From NCBI RefSeq assembly GCF_014196615.1, contig NZ_JACIDY010000002.1, positions 186,001 through 250,000 of the forward strand: a DNA stretch of 64,000 nucleotides. The letters run 5' to 3'. The notes beneath the pieces are model-generated. The model was given only the letters and a program-made list of their open reading frames with translations, did not search any database and was not told the DNA's origin. Shown piece after piece: positions 50,614-60,352 of this stretch. Source of the DNA: Novosphingobium fluoreni (lineage in GTDB: Bacteria > Pseudomonadota > Alphaproteobacteria > Sphingomonadales > Sphingomonadaceae). Position 1 is the first letter of the stretch; every line of letters starts with the position of its first letter. Both the position numbers and the translations under genes were made by a program.

Positions 50614-51515
50614 TGGTCGAGCAACCCACGCTCGAAAAGAATGGGGTGAGGGGGAAACTGACCCCGCAGGCCCCGCTCGCCCCGCTGGTCTGGTTCAAGT
50701 CCGGCGGCGCGGCAGAGTGGCTGTTCGAGCCCAAGGACATGGCCGATCTGCAGGCGTTCCTGCATGATCTCCATCCGTCCGTGCCCGTCATGGCGCTGGG
50801 GCTGGGCTCCAACATGATCGTGCGTGATGGCGGCGTGCCGGGCGTGGTCGTTCGTCTGGGCAAGGCCTTCGCAAGGGTTGAAAAGGTGGACGAAGTGACG
50901 CTGCGGTGCGGCGGCGGTGCTTCGGGTATTCTCGTCTCCTCCACCGCGCGCGATGCGGGCATCGCGGGGGTCGAGTTCCTGCGCTCCATCCCCGGCACCG
51001 TCGGCGGGTTCGTGCGAATGAACGGCGGCGCTTATGGCGGCGAGGTGAAGGACATCCTCGTCGATTGTGACGTGGTGCTGCGTTCGGGCGAACTGATCAC
51101 GCTGGGTGTGGCTCAGCTTGGCTATACCTATCGCCACTCTGAATTGCCCGATGGCGCGATGGTCGTCAGCGCGCAGTTTCGCGGGCATCCGGGTGAGCCT
51201 GGCGCGATCCAGGCTGAGATGGACCGCATCTCCGCCAGCCGCGAGGCCAGCCAGCCGCTCCGCTCCAAGACCGGCGGCTCGACCTTCAAGAACCCGGAAG
51301 GCCACAAGGCGTGGCAGCTGGTGGATGAAGCCGGGTGCCGGGGACTGACGCTGGGCGGCGCGCAAGTGAGCGAGAAGCACACGAACTTCCTCATCAACAC
51401 CGGCACCGCGACCAGCGCCGAGATCGAGGCGCTGGGCGAGGAAGTGCGGCGGCGCGTGCGGGAAAACTCGGGCGTGGAGCTGGAGTGGGAAATTCAAAGG
51501 GTGGGCGAACAGTGA
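50613..51515 (+). CDS. murB: UDP-N-acetylenolpyruvoylglucosamine reductase MurB
   Basis: 300 residues, type II MurB length. The FAD-binding stretch is LGLGSNMIVRDGGVPGVVVRL, with GIAGVEFLRSIPGTVGGFVRMNGGAYG next. The proton-donor serine is in SKTGGSTFKNPEG. The C-terminal SEKHTNFLINTG is the usual conserved block. NADPH reduces the enolpyruvyl group to lactyl. A 31-base gap to ddlB contains its ribosome-binding site. Confidence 0.95.
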   Translation: MVEQPTLEKNGVRGKLTPQAPLAPLVWFKSGGAAEWLFEPKDMADLQAFLHDLHPSVPVMALGLGSNMIVRDGGVPGVVVRLGKAFARVEKVDEVTLRCGGGASGILVSSTARDAGIAGVEFLRSIPGTVGGFVRMNGGAYGGEVKDILVDCDVVLRSGELITLGVAQLGYTYRHSELPDGAMVVSAQFRGHPGEPGAIQAEMDRISASREASQPLRSKTGGSTFKNPEGHKAWQLVDEAGCRGLTLGGAQVSEKHTNFLINTGTATSAEIEALGEEVRRRVRENSGVELEWEIQRVGEQ

Positions 51516-51546
51516 AGAATACGGCCATCCCGAACGGAGATCGCGC

Positions 51547-52500
51547 ATGACCATCGGCAAACTTCACGTCGCAGTGCTGATGGGCGGTTGGTCATCCGAG
51601 CGGCCCGTCTCGCTGATGAGCGGCGAGGGCGTGGCCAAGGCCCTGGAGTCCAAGGGCCACCGCGTGACCCGGATCGACATGGGCCGCGATGTCGCGCTCA
51701 AGCTGGCGGAGGCCAAGCCCGACGTCGTGTTCAACGCGCTCCACGGCTCGCCCGGTGAGGATGGCACCGTTCAGGGCATGATGGACCTGATGGGCCTCAC
51801 TTACACGCATTCCGGCCTCTCCACTTCGGTCATCGCGATCGATAAGGAGCTGACCAAGCAGGCGCTGGTCCCCCACGGCATTCCGATGCCTGGCGGGCGA
51901 ATCGTGCCGTGCGAAGAGATTTTCGAGCGAGACCCGCTGCCGCGCCCCTATGTGCTGAAGCCGGTGAACGAAGGTTCTTCTGTCGGCGTGGCGATCGTCA
52001 CGGACCAGGGCAATTATGGCAATCCGGTTTCCCGTGACGCAAAGGGGCCGTGGCAGGACTTCGATCGCCTGCTGGCAGAGCCGTTCATTCGCGGACGTGA
52101 ACTGACCACGGCCGTCATCGGCGATCGTGCCCTGCTCGTCACCGAACTGCGGCCTAAGTCCGGCTTCTACGATTTCGACGCCAAATACACCGATGGCATG
52201 ACCGAGCATATCTGCCCGGCCGATATCCCGGATGACATCACCGCGGCCTGCAAGGACATCGCCCTGCGCGCGCACAAGTTGCTGGGTTGCAAGGGCACCA
52301 GCCGTTCGGACTTTCGCTGGGATGACGAGCAGGGCGTGGAAGGCCTGTTCCTGCTGGAAGTGAATACGCAGCCTGGCATGACCCCGCTGAGCCTGGTGCC
52401 GGAGCAGGCGAAGGCTTGCGGTATGGAGTACCCCGATCTGGTCGAGGCGATCATCGCCGAGGCACTGGCCGATGCGCGCGAGCGGGCCGGCACACCATGA
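51547..52500 (+). CDS. ddlB: D-alanine-D-alanine ligase
   Basis: 317 residues, ATP-grasp enzyme that makes the D-Ala-D-Ala dipeptide used by MurF. The N-terminus has VAVLMGGWSSERPVSLMSG; ALHGSPGEDGTVQGMMDL follows. KPVNEGSSVGV binds ATP; LLEVNTQPGMTPLSLVPE holds the metal-binding Glu/Asn. GGAGATCGC-type spacing precedes the ATG. It overlaps ftsQ by four bases. Confidence 0.95.
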   Translation: MTIGKLHVAVLMGGWSSERPVSLMSGEGVAKALESKGHRVTRIDMGRDVALKLAEAKPDVVFNALHGSPGEDGTVQGMMDLMGLTYTHSGLSTSVIAIDKELTKQALVPHGIPMPGGRIVPCEEIFERDPLPRPYVLKPVNEGSSVGVAIVTDQGNYGNPVSRDAKGPWQDFDRLLAEPFIRGRELTTAVIGDRALLVTELRPKSGFYDFDAKYTDGMTEHICPADIPDDITAACKDIALRAHKLLGCKGTSRSDFRWDDEQGVEGLFLLEVNTQPGMTPLSLVPEQAKACGMEYPDLVEAIIAEALADARERAGTP

Positions 52501-53426
52501 GCCAGACGATCCGCCGCAAGGCGACGAATGTTCGCAAGACCGCGGCGGCGCAGGGCAAGAAGGCCCGTGTTAATCAGGCCAAGGCGCGCACCGGCTCGGT
52601 TCTCGACATGGCGATGGCGGCGCTGCCGTTCAGCGAAGCGCAGCTGCACCGCATCTTCCTGTTCGCCATCCTGGCGGGCGCGGCTGTGTTGGCAGTGGTC
52701 GTGGCGTCGGCGGCGGGATTGCCGGCCCTGGCGAACCTGCAAGTGGCGCAAGTGGCGTCCGGCGCGGGCTTCGAGGTGCGCCATGTGGACGTGCGCGGGG
52801 TTAAGAATCTCAACGAACTGAAGGTCTACGAACGGGCACTGGCCCAGCGTGACCGGGCGATGCCGCTGGTCGATCTCGATGCGCTGCGGCAGGACCTGCT
52901 CGGCCTTTCGTGGGTCAAGGATGCGCGCGTTTCTCGCCAGTTGCCCGATACGCTGGTGATCGACATCGTCGAGCGCGAGCCGCACGCGGTTCTACGCAAG
53001 GTCGATCGCTTCGTTCTGATCGACGAGACGGGGCACGAGCTGGAGACGGTGGCGCGCGGGCGGGCGCAAGGTAAGCTGATCGTGTCCGGGCTGGGCGCGG
53101 GCCAGCAGGTGATTGCGCTGTCCCGCGTGCTGGACGCCGCGCCCGCGCTCAAGCCCCGAGTGCAGGAAGCCGAATGGATCGGCAACCGCCGGTGGAACAT
53201 CACGTTCAAGACCGGGCAGGTCCTGGCCTTGCCGGAGGGCGAGCAGGAGGCGGCCAGTGCCCTCGTGTCCTTTGCGCGTCTCGATGGAACAAATCGGCTG
53301 CTCGGCGGTAAAGTCACGATATTCGATATGCGCGCGCCTGATCGCATCTACTTGCGGATTCCTGGCCGCGAGGCGGAGGCGGCCGCGATCAAGGCCGGGG
53401 CGACACGCAAGGGGGAGGCGAACTGA
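52497..53426 (+). CDS. ftsQ: Cell division protein FtsQ
   Basis: 309 residues. A basic cytoplasmic N-terminus rich in Lys and Arg (RRKATNVRKTAAAQGKK) is followed by a transmembrane helix at about residues 58-78. The POTRA domain contains GFEVRHVDVRGVKNLNE; the following beta domain has LPDTLVIDIVEREPHAVLR and RFVLIDETGHELE. FtsQ links early and late division proteins. It overlaps ddlB by four bases and ftsA by one. Confidence 0.92.
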   Translation: MSQTIRRKATNVRKTAAAQGKKARVNQAKARTGSVLDMAMAALPFSEAQLHRIFLFAILAGAAVLAVVVASAAGLPALANLQVAQVASGAGFEVRHVDVRGVKNLNELKVYERALAQRDRAMPLVDLDALRQDLLGLSWVKDARVSRQLPDTLVIDIVEREPHAVLRKVDRFVLIDETGHELETVARGRAQGKLIVSGLGAGQQVIALSRVLDAAPALKPRVQEAEWIGNRRWNITFKTGQVLALPEGEQEAASALVSFARLDGTNRLLGGKVTIFDMRAPDRIYLRIPGREAEAAAIKAGATRKGEAN

Positions 53427-54721
53427 TGGCTGGCGCGCGATCTTCCACTCCCCGCATCAGCCGCGTGTTCGGGGCCGTCAACATCGGCTCGTTCCGCATT
53501 TCCGCCATAGTTGCAGGTATTTCCGATGTGGGTGACGTCGTGGTGCTGGGTTCCGGCCACCGCGCCAGCCAGGGCGTGCGCCGTGGTTATGTGACGGACA
53601 TGACTGCGGCTACTTACGCCATCCGCGATGCGATCGACCGCGCGGAGAAAATGGCGGACACGTCTGTGCAGCGCGTCTGGATCGGCTGCTCGGGCGCGGG
53701 CCTCGCCTGCCAGGTTGCCGAGGTGGATGCCGAGATCGGCGGTCGCCGGATTGAGCAGGAGGACATCGACGAACTGCTCAGTTCCGCGCGGGACGTGATC
53801 CGGCCTGACGGGCGCATGGTGCTTCACGCGCAACCGGCGCAATATCGGCTCGACGGAGCGCACGGTGTCGCTAATCCACGCGGACTTCACGCCGAGCGGC
53901 TTGGCGTCGATATCCACATCATGCTGGCGGATGGCGCGCCGATCCGCAACCTGACGGAAGCGGTGCAATCCGCGCACCTGGAGGTAGAAGCGGTGGTCGG
54001 CTCACCCGTGGCGGCGGGCCATGCCTGCTTGTCGCCCGAGGAGCGGGATCTGGGCGTCGCTCTGGTGGAGTTCGGCGCGGAAGTCACGAACGTGGCGATC
54101 TATTCGCAAGGAATGCTGACGGGCTTGACCTCGATCCCGATGGGTTCGGCCGATGTGACCGACGCGATCGCTTCGGCGTTCGGCATTCGTCGCTTCCAGG
54201 CGGAACGGCTGAAGTGCGTCAACGGCTCGGCGCTTGCCAGCCCAGCGGACCATCGCGAGATGATCCCAGTCAACGCTCCCGGTGAGGAAGAAACCGGGCC
54301 GATCGCGCGCCATGCCGATGACAAGAACCGCATTCCGCGTGCCGAGCTGATCGCGGTCATCACCGGGCAGCTGGGCACCTTGATGGAAGAGGTCAACAAA
54401 GCGCTCAAGGCGATGCGTTTCAACGGCCAACGCGGCAAGCAGGTGGTATTCACCGGCGGCGGCGCCGAACTGGTAGGCCTGGCTGATTATGCGCAGGCCG
54501 CCCTGGGCAAGCCGGTGCGCATCGGCCGGGTGCCACATCTCAATGGCTTGGCCGAAGCGCATGTAAAGCCGGGCTTTTCCACACTGGCCGGTCTGGTGCT
54601 TTACGCCTCCGCCGATCCCATCGACATTCGCACGCTCAACAGTCGCCGGCAGCTGTCCGTGCGTTCGGAGCGGATGGGCACGGCAGGGCGTATCTATCGC
54701 GCTTTCCGGCAATATTTCTAG
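53426..54721 (+). CDS. ftsA: Cell division protein FtsA
   Basis: 431 residues, actin fold. GAVNIGSFRISAIV is the phosphate-1 region; SHLEVEAVVGSPVAAGHACLS and EFGAEVTNVAIYSQGMLTGL are phosphate-2; VVFTGGGAELVGLADYA is the adenosine motif. The C-terminal amphipathic helix that binds the membrane is RIYRAFRQYF. It tethers FtsZ to the membrane. A 189-base gap precedes ftsZ, which probably has its own promoter there. Confidence 0.94.
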   Translation: MAGARSSTPRISRVFGAVNIGSFRISAIVAGISDVGDVVVLGSGHRASQGVRRGYVTDMTAATYAIRDAIDRAEKMADTSVQRVWIGCSGAGLACQVAEVDAEIGGRRIEQEDIDELLSSARDVIRPDGRMVLHAQPAQYRLDGAHGVANPRGLHAERLGVDIHIMLADGAPIRNLTEAVQSAHLEVEAVVGSPVAAGHACLSPEERDLGVALVEFGAEVTNVAIYSQGMLTGLTSIPMGSADVTDAIASAFGIRRFQAERLKCVNGSALASPADHREMIPVNAPGEEETGPIARHADDKNRIPRAELIAVITGQLGTLMEEVNKALKAMRFNGQRGKQVVFTGGGAELVGLADYAQAALGKPVRIGRVPHLNGLAEAHVKPGFSTLAGLVLYASADPIDIRTLNSRRQLSVRSERMGTAGRIYRAFRQYF

Positions 54722-54910
54722 ATGATGGCGTCGCAGGTGATGATTCCGGATGGCGTCTCGCCCCGATCCGATGCCGCATCGCCGAAATGTGTCCGAATTA
54801 CGCTTGTCTGTTGTGGACAAAGCCTTGCGATGCTTTGCTTCCCGGCGCAGGGCTGTGCCATCAGATTTGGTCAATGATTTCTTGCCGCGCGTGTCTGCCA
54901 GGAGAGTAAG

Positions 54911-56467
54911 ATGAGCATCAATATCGGACCGCCGGCGATTGAAGAGCTGCGTCCTCGTATCCTCGTGATCGGTGTGGGTGGTGCAGGCGGCAACGCCATC
55001 GCCAACATGATCCAGGCCCAGATCGAGGGTGTGGATTTTATCGTCGCCAACACTGACGCGCAGGCGCTGAACAGCTCGATCGCCGAAAATCGCATTCAGC
55101 TGGGCCCCGATATCACCCAGGGCCTGGGTGCAGGCTCGCGGCCTGAAGTGGGCCGCGCCGCCGCCGAAGAGACGATCGAAGAGATCGATCGTCTGCTCGA
55201 GGGCGTTCACATGGTGTTCATCGCCGCTGGCATGGGCGGCGGCACCGGCACCGGCGCCGCACCGATCATCGCCAAGGCCGCGCGTGACAAGGGCGTGCTG
55301 ACCGTGGGCGTGGTCACCAAGCCGTTCATGTTCGAAGGCACGCGCCGCATGCGCTCTGCCGAGACCGGCATCGACGAACTGCAAAAGCATGTCGACACGC
55401 TGATCGTCATCCCCAACCAGAACCTGTTCCTGGTCGCCAAGGCGGACACCACCTTCAAGGAGGCTTTCGGGCTGGCTGACGAGGTGCTGCAGCAGGGCGT
55501 GCGCTCGATCACCGACCTGATGGTGATGCCGGGCCTTATCAACCTCGACTTTGCTGACGTGCGCTCGGTCATGGGTGAAATGGGCAAGGCGATGATGGGC
55601 ACGGGTGAGGGCGAAGGCCCCAACCGTGCGCTCGAGGCCGCCGAACGCGCCATCGCCAATCCGCTGCTCGATGGCGTATCGATGCAAGGTGCCAAGGGCG
55701 TGATCATCTCGATCATCGGCGGCGACGACATGAAGCTGCTGGAAGTGGATGAGGCCGCCAACCACATCCGAGAACTGGTCGACAGCGACGCGAACATCAT
55801 CTGGGGTTCCGCGTTCAATCCTGACCTGCAGGGCAAGATTCGCGTGTCGGTGGTCGCCACCGGTATAGAGCAATCGGCCGAGCAGGCCGAGATCGCCTCC
55901 CGCCCGATGAATCTGGGCAGTTCGCGCGGACCGGTTCGTCCTGCTGCGGCACCTTCCGCTGAGCGTGCGCCTGTGCCCTCGTTCGCGCCACCAGCGGCCT
56001 CGCAGGCCGCGCCCGAGCCTTTCGATCTTGGCCAGGACGCCGAAGTCGCCGAGGATGACAGCGCGTTCGATCTGGGCGGTGCCGAGGAACTGGCCCCCGA
56101 AGAAACGGCGGCCACCTCTGCGCAGCTTCAGCCTTATGGCGACGGTGCTGCGGCGCCGGCTCCCGCGCAACGTGGCACGCGTCAGGACGAACTCGACCTT
56201 CAGGCCGACGCCGCCGAGCCGGTCTCGCCGATGCGCCGCCGCACGTTCCTGTCGGAATCCGCCCCGGCGGCGGCTGCTCCGGCCCCTGCGGCCAAGCCCG
56301 CTGCGGCGGCTCCGGTGCAGCGTCCGGCATCGACCGGCAGCACTTTGTTTGAGCGTATGTCGAACCTTTCGCGCGGTTCGCGTCCAGCGCCGAGCGAAAA
56401 CCCGGACGACGATGATAGCGGCTCTATCGCGATCCCGCGTTTCCTAGGTCGACAGAACAATCAGTAA
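54911..56467 (+). CDS. ftsZ: Cell division protein FtsZ
   Basis: 518 residues, longer than the usual 380-400 because of a linker rich in Ala, Pro, Glu and Asp (about residues 320-500), common in alphaproteobacteria. The tubulin signature [12 protein letters not shown] is at residues 107-118; the N-terminal GTP loop is [12 protein letters not shown]; the T7 loop is [11 protein letters not shown]. The C-terminal peptide IPRFLGRQ, which binds FtsA, is at 508-515. GGAGAG precedes the ATG. A hairpin follows the stop. Confidence 0.97.
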   Translation: MSINIGPPAIEELRPRILVIGVGGAGGNAIANMIQAQIEGVDFIVANTDAQALNSSIAENRIQLGPDITQGLGAGSRPEVGRAAAEETIEEIDRLLEGVHMVFIAAGMGGGTGTGAAPIIAKAARDKGVLTVGVVTKPFMFEGTRRMRSAETGIDELQKHVDTLIVIPNQNLFLVAKADTTFKEAFGLADEVLQQGVRSITDLMVMPGLINLDFADVRSVMGEMGKAMMGTGEGEGPNRALEAAERAIANPLLDGVSMQGAKGVIISIIGGDDMKLLEVDEAANHIRELVDSDANIIWGSAFNPDLQGKIRVSVVATGIEQSAEQAEIASRPMNLGSSRGPVRPAAAPSAERAPVPSFAPPAASQAAPEPFDLGQDAEVAEDDSAFDLGGAEELAPEETAATSAQLQPYGDGAAAPAPAQRGTRQDELDLQADAAEPVSPMRRRTFLSESAPAAAAPAPAAKPAAAAPVQRPASTGSTLFERMSNLSRGSRPAPSENPDDDDSGSIAIPRFLGRQNNQ

Positions 56468-56474
56468 GCCCATG

Positions 56475-56505
56475 GGCAGGAACGGTTTTCGTGATCGTTC
56501 CTGCC
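56475..56505 (+). terminator. Hairpin after ftsZ
   Basis: A 10-bp perfect stem, GGCAGGAACG with CGTTCCTGCC, and an 11-base loop containing TTTT, eight bases after the ftsZ stop. GGGTTAAG follows instead of a T-run, so termination efficiency is uncertain. Confidence 0.6.
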
Positions 56506-56574
56506 GGGTTAAGCTTGTGATGGGTAGGGGCTGGCTGATGCGATCGGCCAGGATAAACTGTGGGTAGTTTGGAT

Positions 56575-58767
56575 ATGAGGCACCGCCTTTCAGGCTGGTT
56601 GGCCGGTGTAGCTGGTGTTGCCCTGGCGGCCAGCGCTGGCTCCGCCGTGGCCCAGTCCGTCCCAACGGTTTCCCGGCCCGTCGTGCAGCGCCCGCCCAGC
56701 GCCGCCTCCCAGCGATTGAGCGCGGCTTTGGCCCGTATCGCGCGTGATCCACGCGATTACATGGCCTTGGTGGACGCCGGCGATGCCGCCAATTCGCTTG
56801 GCGATCCGGAAGCGGCCGTGGGTTTTTACACCCGCGCCGACGCCATCTCCCCCAACAATGCCCGGATAAAAGCGGGAACGGCCCGCGCTTTGGTGCTGCA
56901 GGGCGATCCCATCAAGGCGATCCCGCTGTTCGCCGCCGCCGAGGCGGGTGGTGCCGGTGTCGACGTCACGTCCGACCGGGGCCTTGCCTATGATCTGGTC
57001 GGTGACCCAATTACCGCACAGCGCTATTACCGCGCAGCACTGACCCGAAACGCCGACGATGAAACCCGCCGTCGGCTGGGGGTGAGCCTGGCGATCACCG
57101 GTGATACCGCCGGTTCGGAAGTCATGCTGATGCCGCTGCTGCGCAAGCAGGACAAACCCGGCTGGCGATCCCACGCCTTTGCGCTCGCGATCGAGGGTAA
57201 GACCAAGGAAGCGGTCGATACCGTCAACGCGATTCTTCCGGGTCCCCTCGCGCAAAGCGTTACGCCATACCTGCGATACATGCCCCGGCTGACACGGGCG
57301 CAGCAGGCAGCGGCTGCCAATCTGGGCAAGTTTCCCCGCGCGTCGGAGATCGGTCGCGATGATCCCGCCATTGCTGCCTATGCCGCTTCGGCACCGCGAA
57401 TGGCTGCCGCGGATGCGGGCCTGATCCCCCGGGGCCAGCAGCTGGGAAGCGGCGCACGGAGCGTGCCGGCAGCGCCGCCGTTGACCCGATCGCAACGCCG
57501 CGCGCAAGAGAAGGCCGCGCAATTGGCTCGCGCCTCGTCAGCGGCGGCATCGCGCGTTGCACCACCCGATCCGCGGCCTGCGATCAGCCAGAGCAGTGAC
57601 GGCGAGCTGCCAGCGATCGGCGGCGGCGGTCGCGGAACGCTGGCCATGAACGATGCCAGTCGCCCGACAGTCCAGACGACCACCTCGCGTCAGCCGCTGA
57701 CACCGGCACCGTCGCCTGCTCCATCTGCCAGCTACGCGCGCCGCGAAACGACGGTTGAGCGCTCTGCTGTGCCGGCTGCTAACCAGAATTACGGCGCGAT
57801 AGCGGGCACCGGGTCCGCGACGGTGCGAAGCGGATCGATCGTGCTTCCCGGGGCGGTAAGCGCTTCACCGGCGGCAAACGCGGGCAGCGCCGCTCTTGCC
57901 AGCGCGCAACCGCAAGTGCCGGGCCGTTCATCCGTCCCCACCACACCGCCAGCTGCTCCGGCATCGCCAGCCCTGGCTTCGGGTTCTTCTGCAGCACCGA
58001 CCCCGGCTCCCACTGCTACGGCGAACACGGCGCCAGTCCCAGGCTTCGACCTGGCGCGCCTTGCCCCCACGGCAGGCCCCAGCGCCTCAGGCACCAGCAC
58101 GCCGCCGCCAGCAGCGGGCGAAACCCCGCCCGATCCCGTATCTCTGGAAAAGATCTTTGCCGATCTCGGGTCACCGAGCCGGGCGGCCGCTCCGGTTTCA
58201 GGCGCAGTGGACATCCGCGCCATCGTACCGGCCAAGAATGTCCCGGTGCGTGAGCCGGAGGCCGTAGCGCCCGAGGCGCCGGCTCTGGCCAAGGCCGCCA
58301 CTGCAAAGCCGGGCTCCAGGAAGGCGGCCGAAGCCAAGCTCGCGGATGCAGGCGCAATCGATACCAAGGCTGCGCCGCTGAAGGACGTCAAGCTCGACCC
58401 TAAGAAGGCCAAGGCCGACGCCAAGAAAGCGGAGGCGAAAAAGGCTGAGGACAAGAAAAAGGCCGATGCCGAGAAGCTGCTCAAAAGCAACCCGAGCCGC
58501 ACTTGGGTGCAGATTGGCGTGGGCCGCAACATGGATGCGATCGCCTTTGACTGGCGGCGGTTCGTGAAGGAAAATCCGGCTCTGCTGAAAGGCCGCAAGG
58601 CCTCCACTATCGATATGGGCCGCACCAATCGCATCCTCGTCGGCCCGTTTGAGACTCAAAAGGCGGCATCGGCTTTCGTGGCACAGGCGAAGAAGGCCGA
58701 TTTTGCCGGGGCTTTCGTGTGGTCCAGCACTGCCGGACAGGTGGTGGAGCCACTTGGCGCGAAATAA
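56575..58767 (+). CDS. Exported TPR protein with C-terminal SPOR domain
   Basis: 730 residues. A signal peptide (RHRLSGWLAGVAGVALAASAG) is cleaved near AVAQ. TPR units occupy about residues 45-215 (AANSLGDPEAAVGFYTRADA, ARALVLQGDPIKAIPLF). A long Ala/Pro/Ser-rich linker and an Lys/Ala-rich stretch precede the SPOR domain (about 640-725, RTWVQIGVGRNMDAIAFDW, ILVGPFETQKAASAFV). SPOR domains bind denuded peptidoglycan at the septum, which fits its place directly after ftsZ. A GTG at 56560 is an alternative start. Confidence 0.82.
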   Translation: MRHRLSGWLAGVAGVALAASAGSAVAQSVPTVSRPVVQRPPSAASQRLSAALARIARDPRDYMALVDAGDAANSLGDPEAAVGFYTRADAISPNNARIKAGTARALVLQGDPIKAIPLFAAAEAGGAGVDVTSDRGLAYDLVGDPITAQRYYRAALTRNADDETRRRLGVSLAITGDTAGSEVMLMPLLRKQDKPGWRSHAFALAIEGKTKEAVDTVNAILPGPLAQSVTPYLRYMPRLTRAQQAAAANLGKFPRASEIGRDDPAIAAYAASAPRMAAADAGLIPRGQQLGSGARSVPAAPPLTRSQRRAQEKAAQLARASSAAASRVAPPDPRPAISQSSDGELPAIGGGGRGTLAMNDASRPTVQTTTSRQPLTPAPSPAPSASYARRETTVERSAVPAANQNYGAIAGTGSATVRSGSIVLPGAVSASPAANAGSAALASAQPQVPGRSSVPTTPPAAPASPALASGSSAAPTPAPTATANTAPVPGFDLARLAPTAGPSASGTSTPPPAAGETPPDPVSLEKIFADLGSPSRAAAPVSGAVDIRAIVPAKNVPVREPEAVAPEAPALAKAATAKPGSRKAAEAKLADAGAIDTKAAPLKDVKLDPKKAKADAKKAEAKKAEDKKKADAEKLLKSNPSRTWVQIGVGRNMDAIAFDWRRFVKENPALLKGRKASTIDMGRTNRILVGPFETQKAASAFVAQAKKADFAGAFVWSSTAGQVVEPLGAK

Positions 58768-58788
58768 GGTAAGCGAACTTTTACCGGC

Positions 58789-58797
58789 TTATCCACA
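58789..58797 (+). promoter_or_regulatory. Single perfect DnaA-box sequence
   Basis: TTATCCACA matches the consensus TTATNCACA exactly. It lies 22 bases after the SPOR-protein gene and about 100 bases before the YbjN gene, within an AT-richer patch that also contains TGTTCACAG. One box alone is not an origin. It could be a DnaA-dependent control point or chance. Confidence 0.4.
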
Positions 58798-58897
58798 CGC
58801 TGTTCACAGACTTGTCGAGTTTTGCGCAGGTCATTGATCCGCGACGATTGTGCGCAGGGCCGGTGAGGCCGCAATCGATACACGTCATGGAGGCGTG

Positions 58898-59416
58898 ATG
58901 TCTGGGATTATGAGAAGCGTTGGAGACGACATCGAGCGGGAGGAAGACGCCGCACCGGTAGAGATGCTGGCCGCGCTGTTCGAGGCGCGAGACTGGCCGC
59001 ACGAGTACACCGGCGAGGACGAAATCTCTGCCGAGGTGAAGGGCAGCTGGGCCACCTATCAGTTCCAGGCGATCTGGCGCGCGGAAGATCGCGTCGTGCA
59101 ATTGCTGTGTCTGCCGGAAATCCGCGTCCCGGAGCCGAAGCGCGCCGCGATGCATGAGGCGCTGACGCTGATTAACGAGCAACTGTGGGTCGGCCACTTC
59201 GATATGTGGTCCAGCGGCGGTGTCGTGCTCTATCGTCATGGTCTGATGCTGGGCGAGGACGGACTGCTCGGCCCGGCGCAGGCGCAGACCGTGGTGGAAG
59301 CGGCGATCGATGAGTGCGATCGCTTCTATCCGGTGTTCCAGTTCATCCTGTGGGGCGACAAGACGCCGACCGAAGCGCTGGCGGCCGCGATGGTCGACGC
59401 TGCCGGCGAAGCTTGA
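58898..59416 (+). CDS. YbjN-domain protein
   Basis: 172 residues. The fold is suggested by AEVKGSWATYQFQAIWRAEDRVVQLLCLPE and LINEQLWVGHFDMWSSGGVVLYRHGLML, the YbjN pattern of type III secretion chaperone-like proteins. In E. coli YbjN is a stress-related regulator; in alphaproteobacteria the gene usually stands just before proC, as here. The ATG at 58898 has GGAGG four bases upstream; an internal ATG at 58910 is possible. Cytoplasmic. Confidence 0.82.
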   Translation: MSGIMRSVGDDIEREEDAAPVEMLAALFEARDWPHEYTGEDEISAEVKGSWATYQFQAIWRAEDRVVQLLCLPEIRVPEPKRAAMHEALTLINEQLWVGHFDMWSSGGVVLYRHGLMLGEDGLLGPAQAQTVVEAAIDECDRFYPVFQFILWGDKTPTEALAAAMVDAAGEA

Positions 59417-59430
59417 GGGCAAAGGCGCAA

Positions 59431-60237
59431 ATGGCGAAGTTCGACACGATCCTCATCGTTGGCTGTGGCAACATGGGCGGCGCGATGCTGCAGGGCTGGC
59501 TGACCGGGGGCGTCGATCCGGCGCGCGTGACCATCATGGACCCGGGCATGAGCGCCGCGCCGGACGGCGTGACCCTGGTTCGCGATGTACCGGATGCCGC
59601 GTTCGATGTCGTCCTGCTGGGGGTGAAGCCCCAATTGCTGGGTGCGGTTACCCCACAAGTGGAGGCACTGATCGGGCCGCAAACGACCTTGCTGTCCATC
59701 CTGGCCGGCGTGGAATTGGCGACGCTGTCGGCACGCTTCCCGCGCGCTGGCGGGATCGTGCGGATCATGCCCAACCTGGCCGCCGCGATCGGCCGATCGC
59801 CGCTGGCGCTGTCCGGCCGTGGGCTGGACGATGCGGCTCAGGCCGAATTGACGGCGCTGCTGGCTCCTTTGGGCACGCCGGAGTGGCTGGCGAAAGAGGG
59901 CCTGTTCGATGCGGTGACGGCATTGGCCGGATGCGGCCCGGCCTTCGTCTATCGTTTCATCGATGCGTTGGCGGCAGGGGCGGTGGCCTTGGGTATAGCC
60001 GAGGATCAGGCGCAACGACTGGCTCTCGCCACTTCGGAGGGGTCCGCGCTTCTGGCGGCGGCATCGCCCCACGGTCCGGGCGAACTGGCGCGCCGCGTGG
60101 CGAGCCCTGGTGGCGCGACTCAGGCTGGGCTGGATGTGCTCGACGATCAGGCCGCGCTGTCCAAGGTGGTGGCGGCGGCCATGGCGGCGGCGGAGCGGCG
60201 CTCCGCTGAAATGGGTGCGGCGGCACGCGGTGGCTGA
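59431..60237 (+). CDS. proC: Pyrroline-5-carboxylate reductase
   Basis: 268 residues. The NAD(P)H motif is LIVGCGNMGGAMLQGWL, VLLGVKPQ follows, and the substrate/dimer domain has ALAGCGPAFVYRFIDALA, VASPGGATQAGLDVLD. It catalyses the last step of proline synthesis. The ATG at 59431 is 14 bases after the YbjN stop. The downstream proB fragment, encoding the first step of the pathway, is about 3.2 kb away. Confidence 0.94.
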   Translation: MAKFDTILIVGCGNMGGAMLQGWLTGGVDPARVTIMDPGMSAAPDGVTLVRDVPDAAFDVVLLGVKPQLLGAVTPQVEALIGPQTTLLSILAGVELATLSARFPRAGGIVRIMPNLAAAIGRSPLALSGRGLDDAAQAELTALLAPLGTPEWLAKEGLFDAVTALAGCGPAFVYRFIDALAAGAVALGIAEDQAQRLALATSEGSALLAAASPHGPGELARRVASPGGATQAGLDVLDDQAALSKVVAAAMAAAERRSAEMGAAARGG

Positions 60238-60352
60238 CACACTTCGTTACGCGATAGGCAACTCTCTCCTCCTTGAATTGTTGATCCCGGCGAGCGATAT
60301 TCGCTGATGTCCGGAAACCATCGCATTGGGCGGTGCCGGAAAGGAGTTTGAA

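Noticed and set aside
58768..58897. Replication origin
   Set aside because: Only one DnaA box and no AT-rich unwinding tract or dnaA/hemE/parA neighbours.
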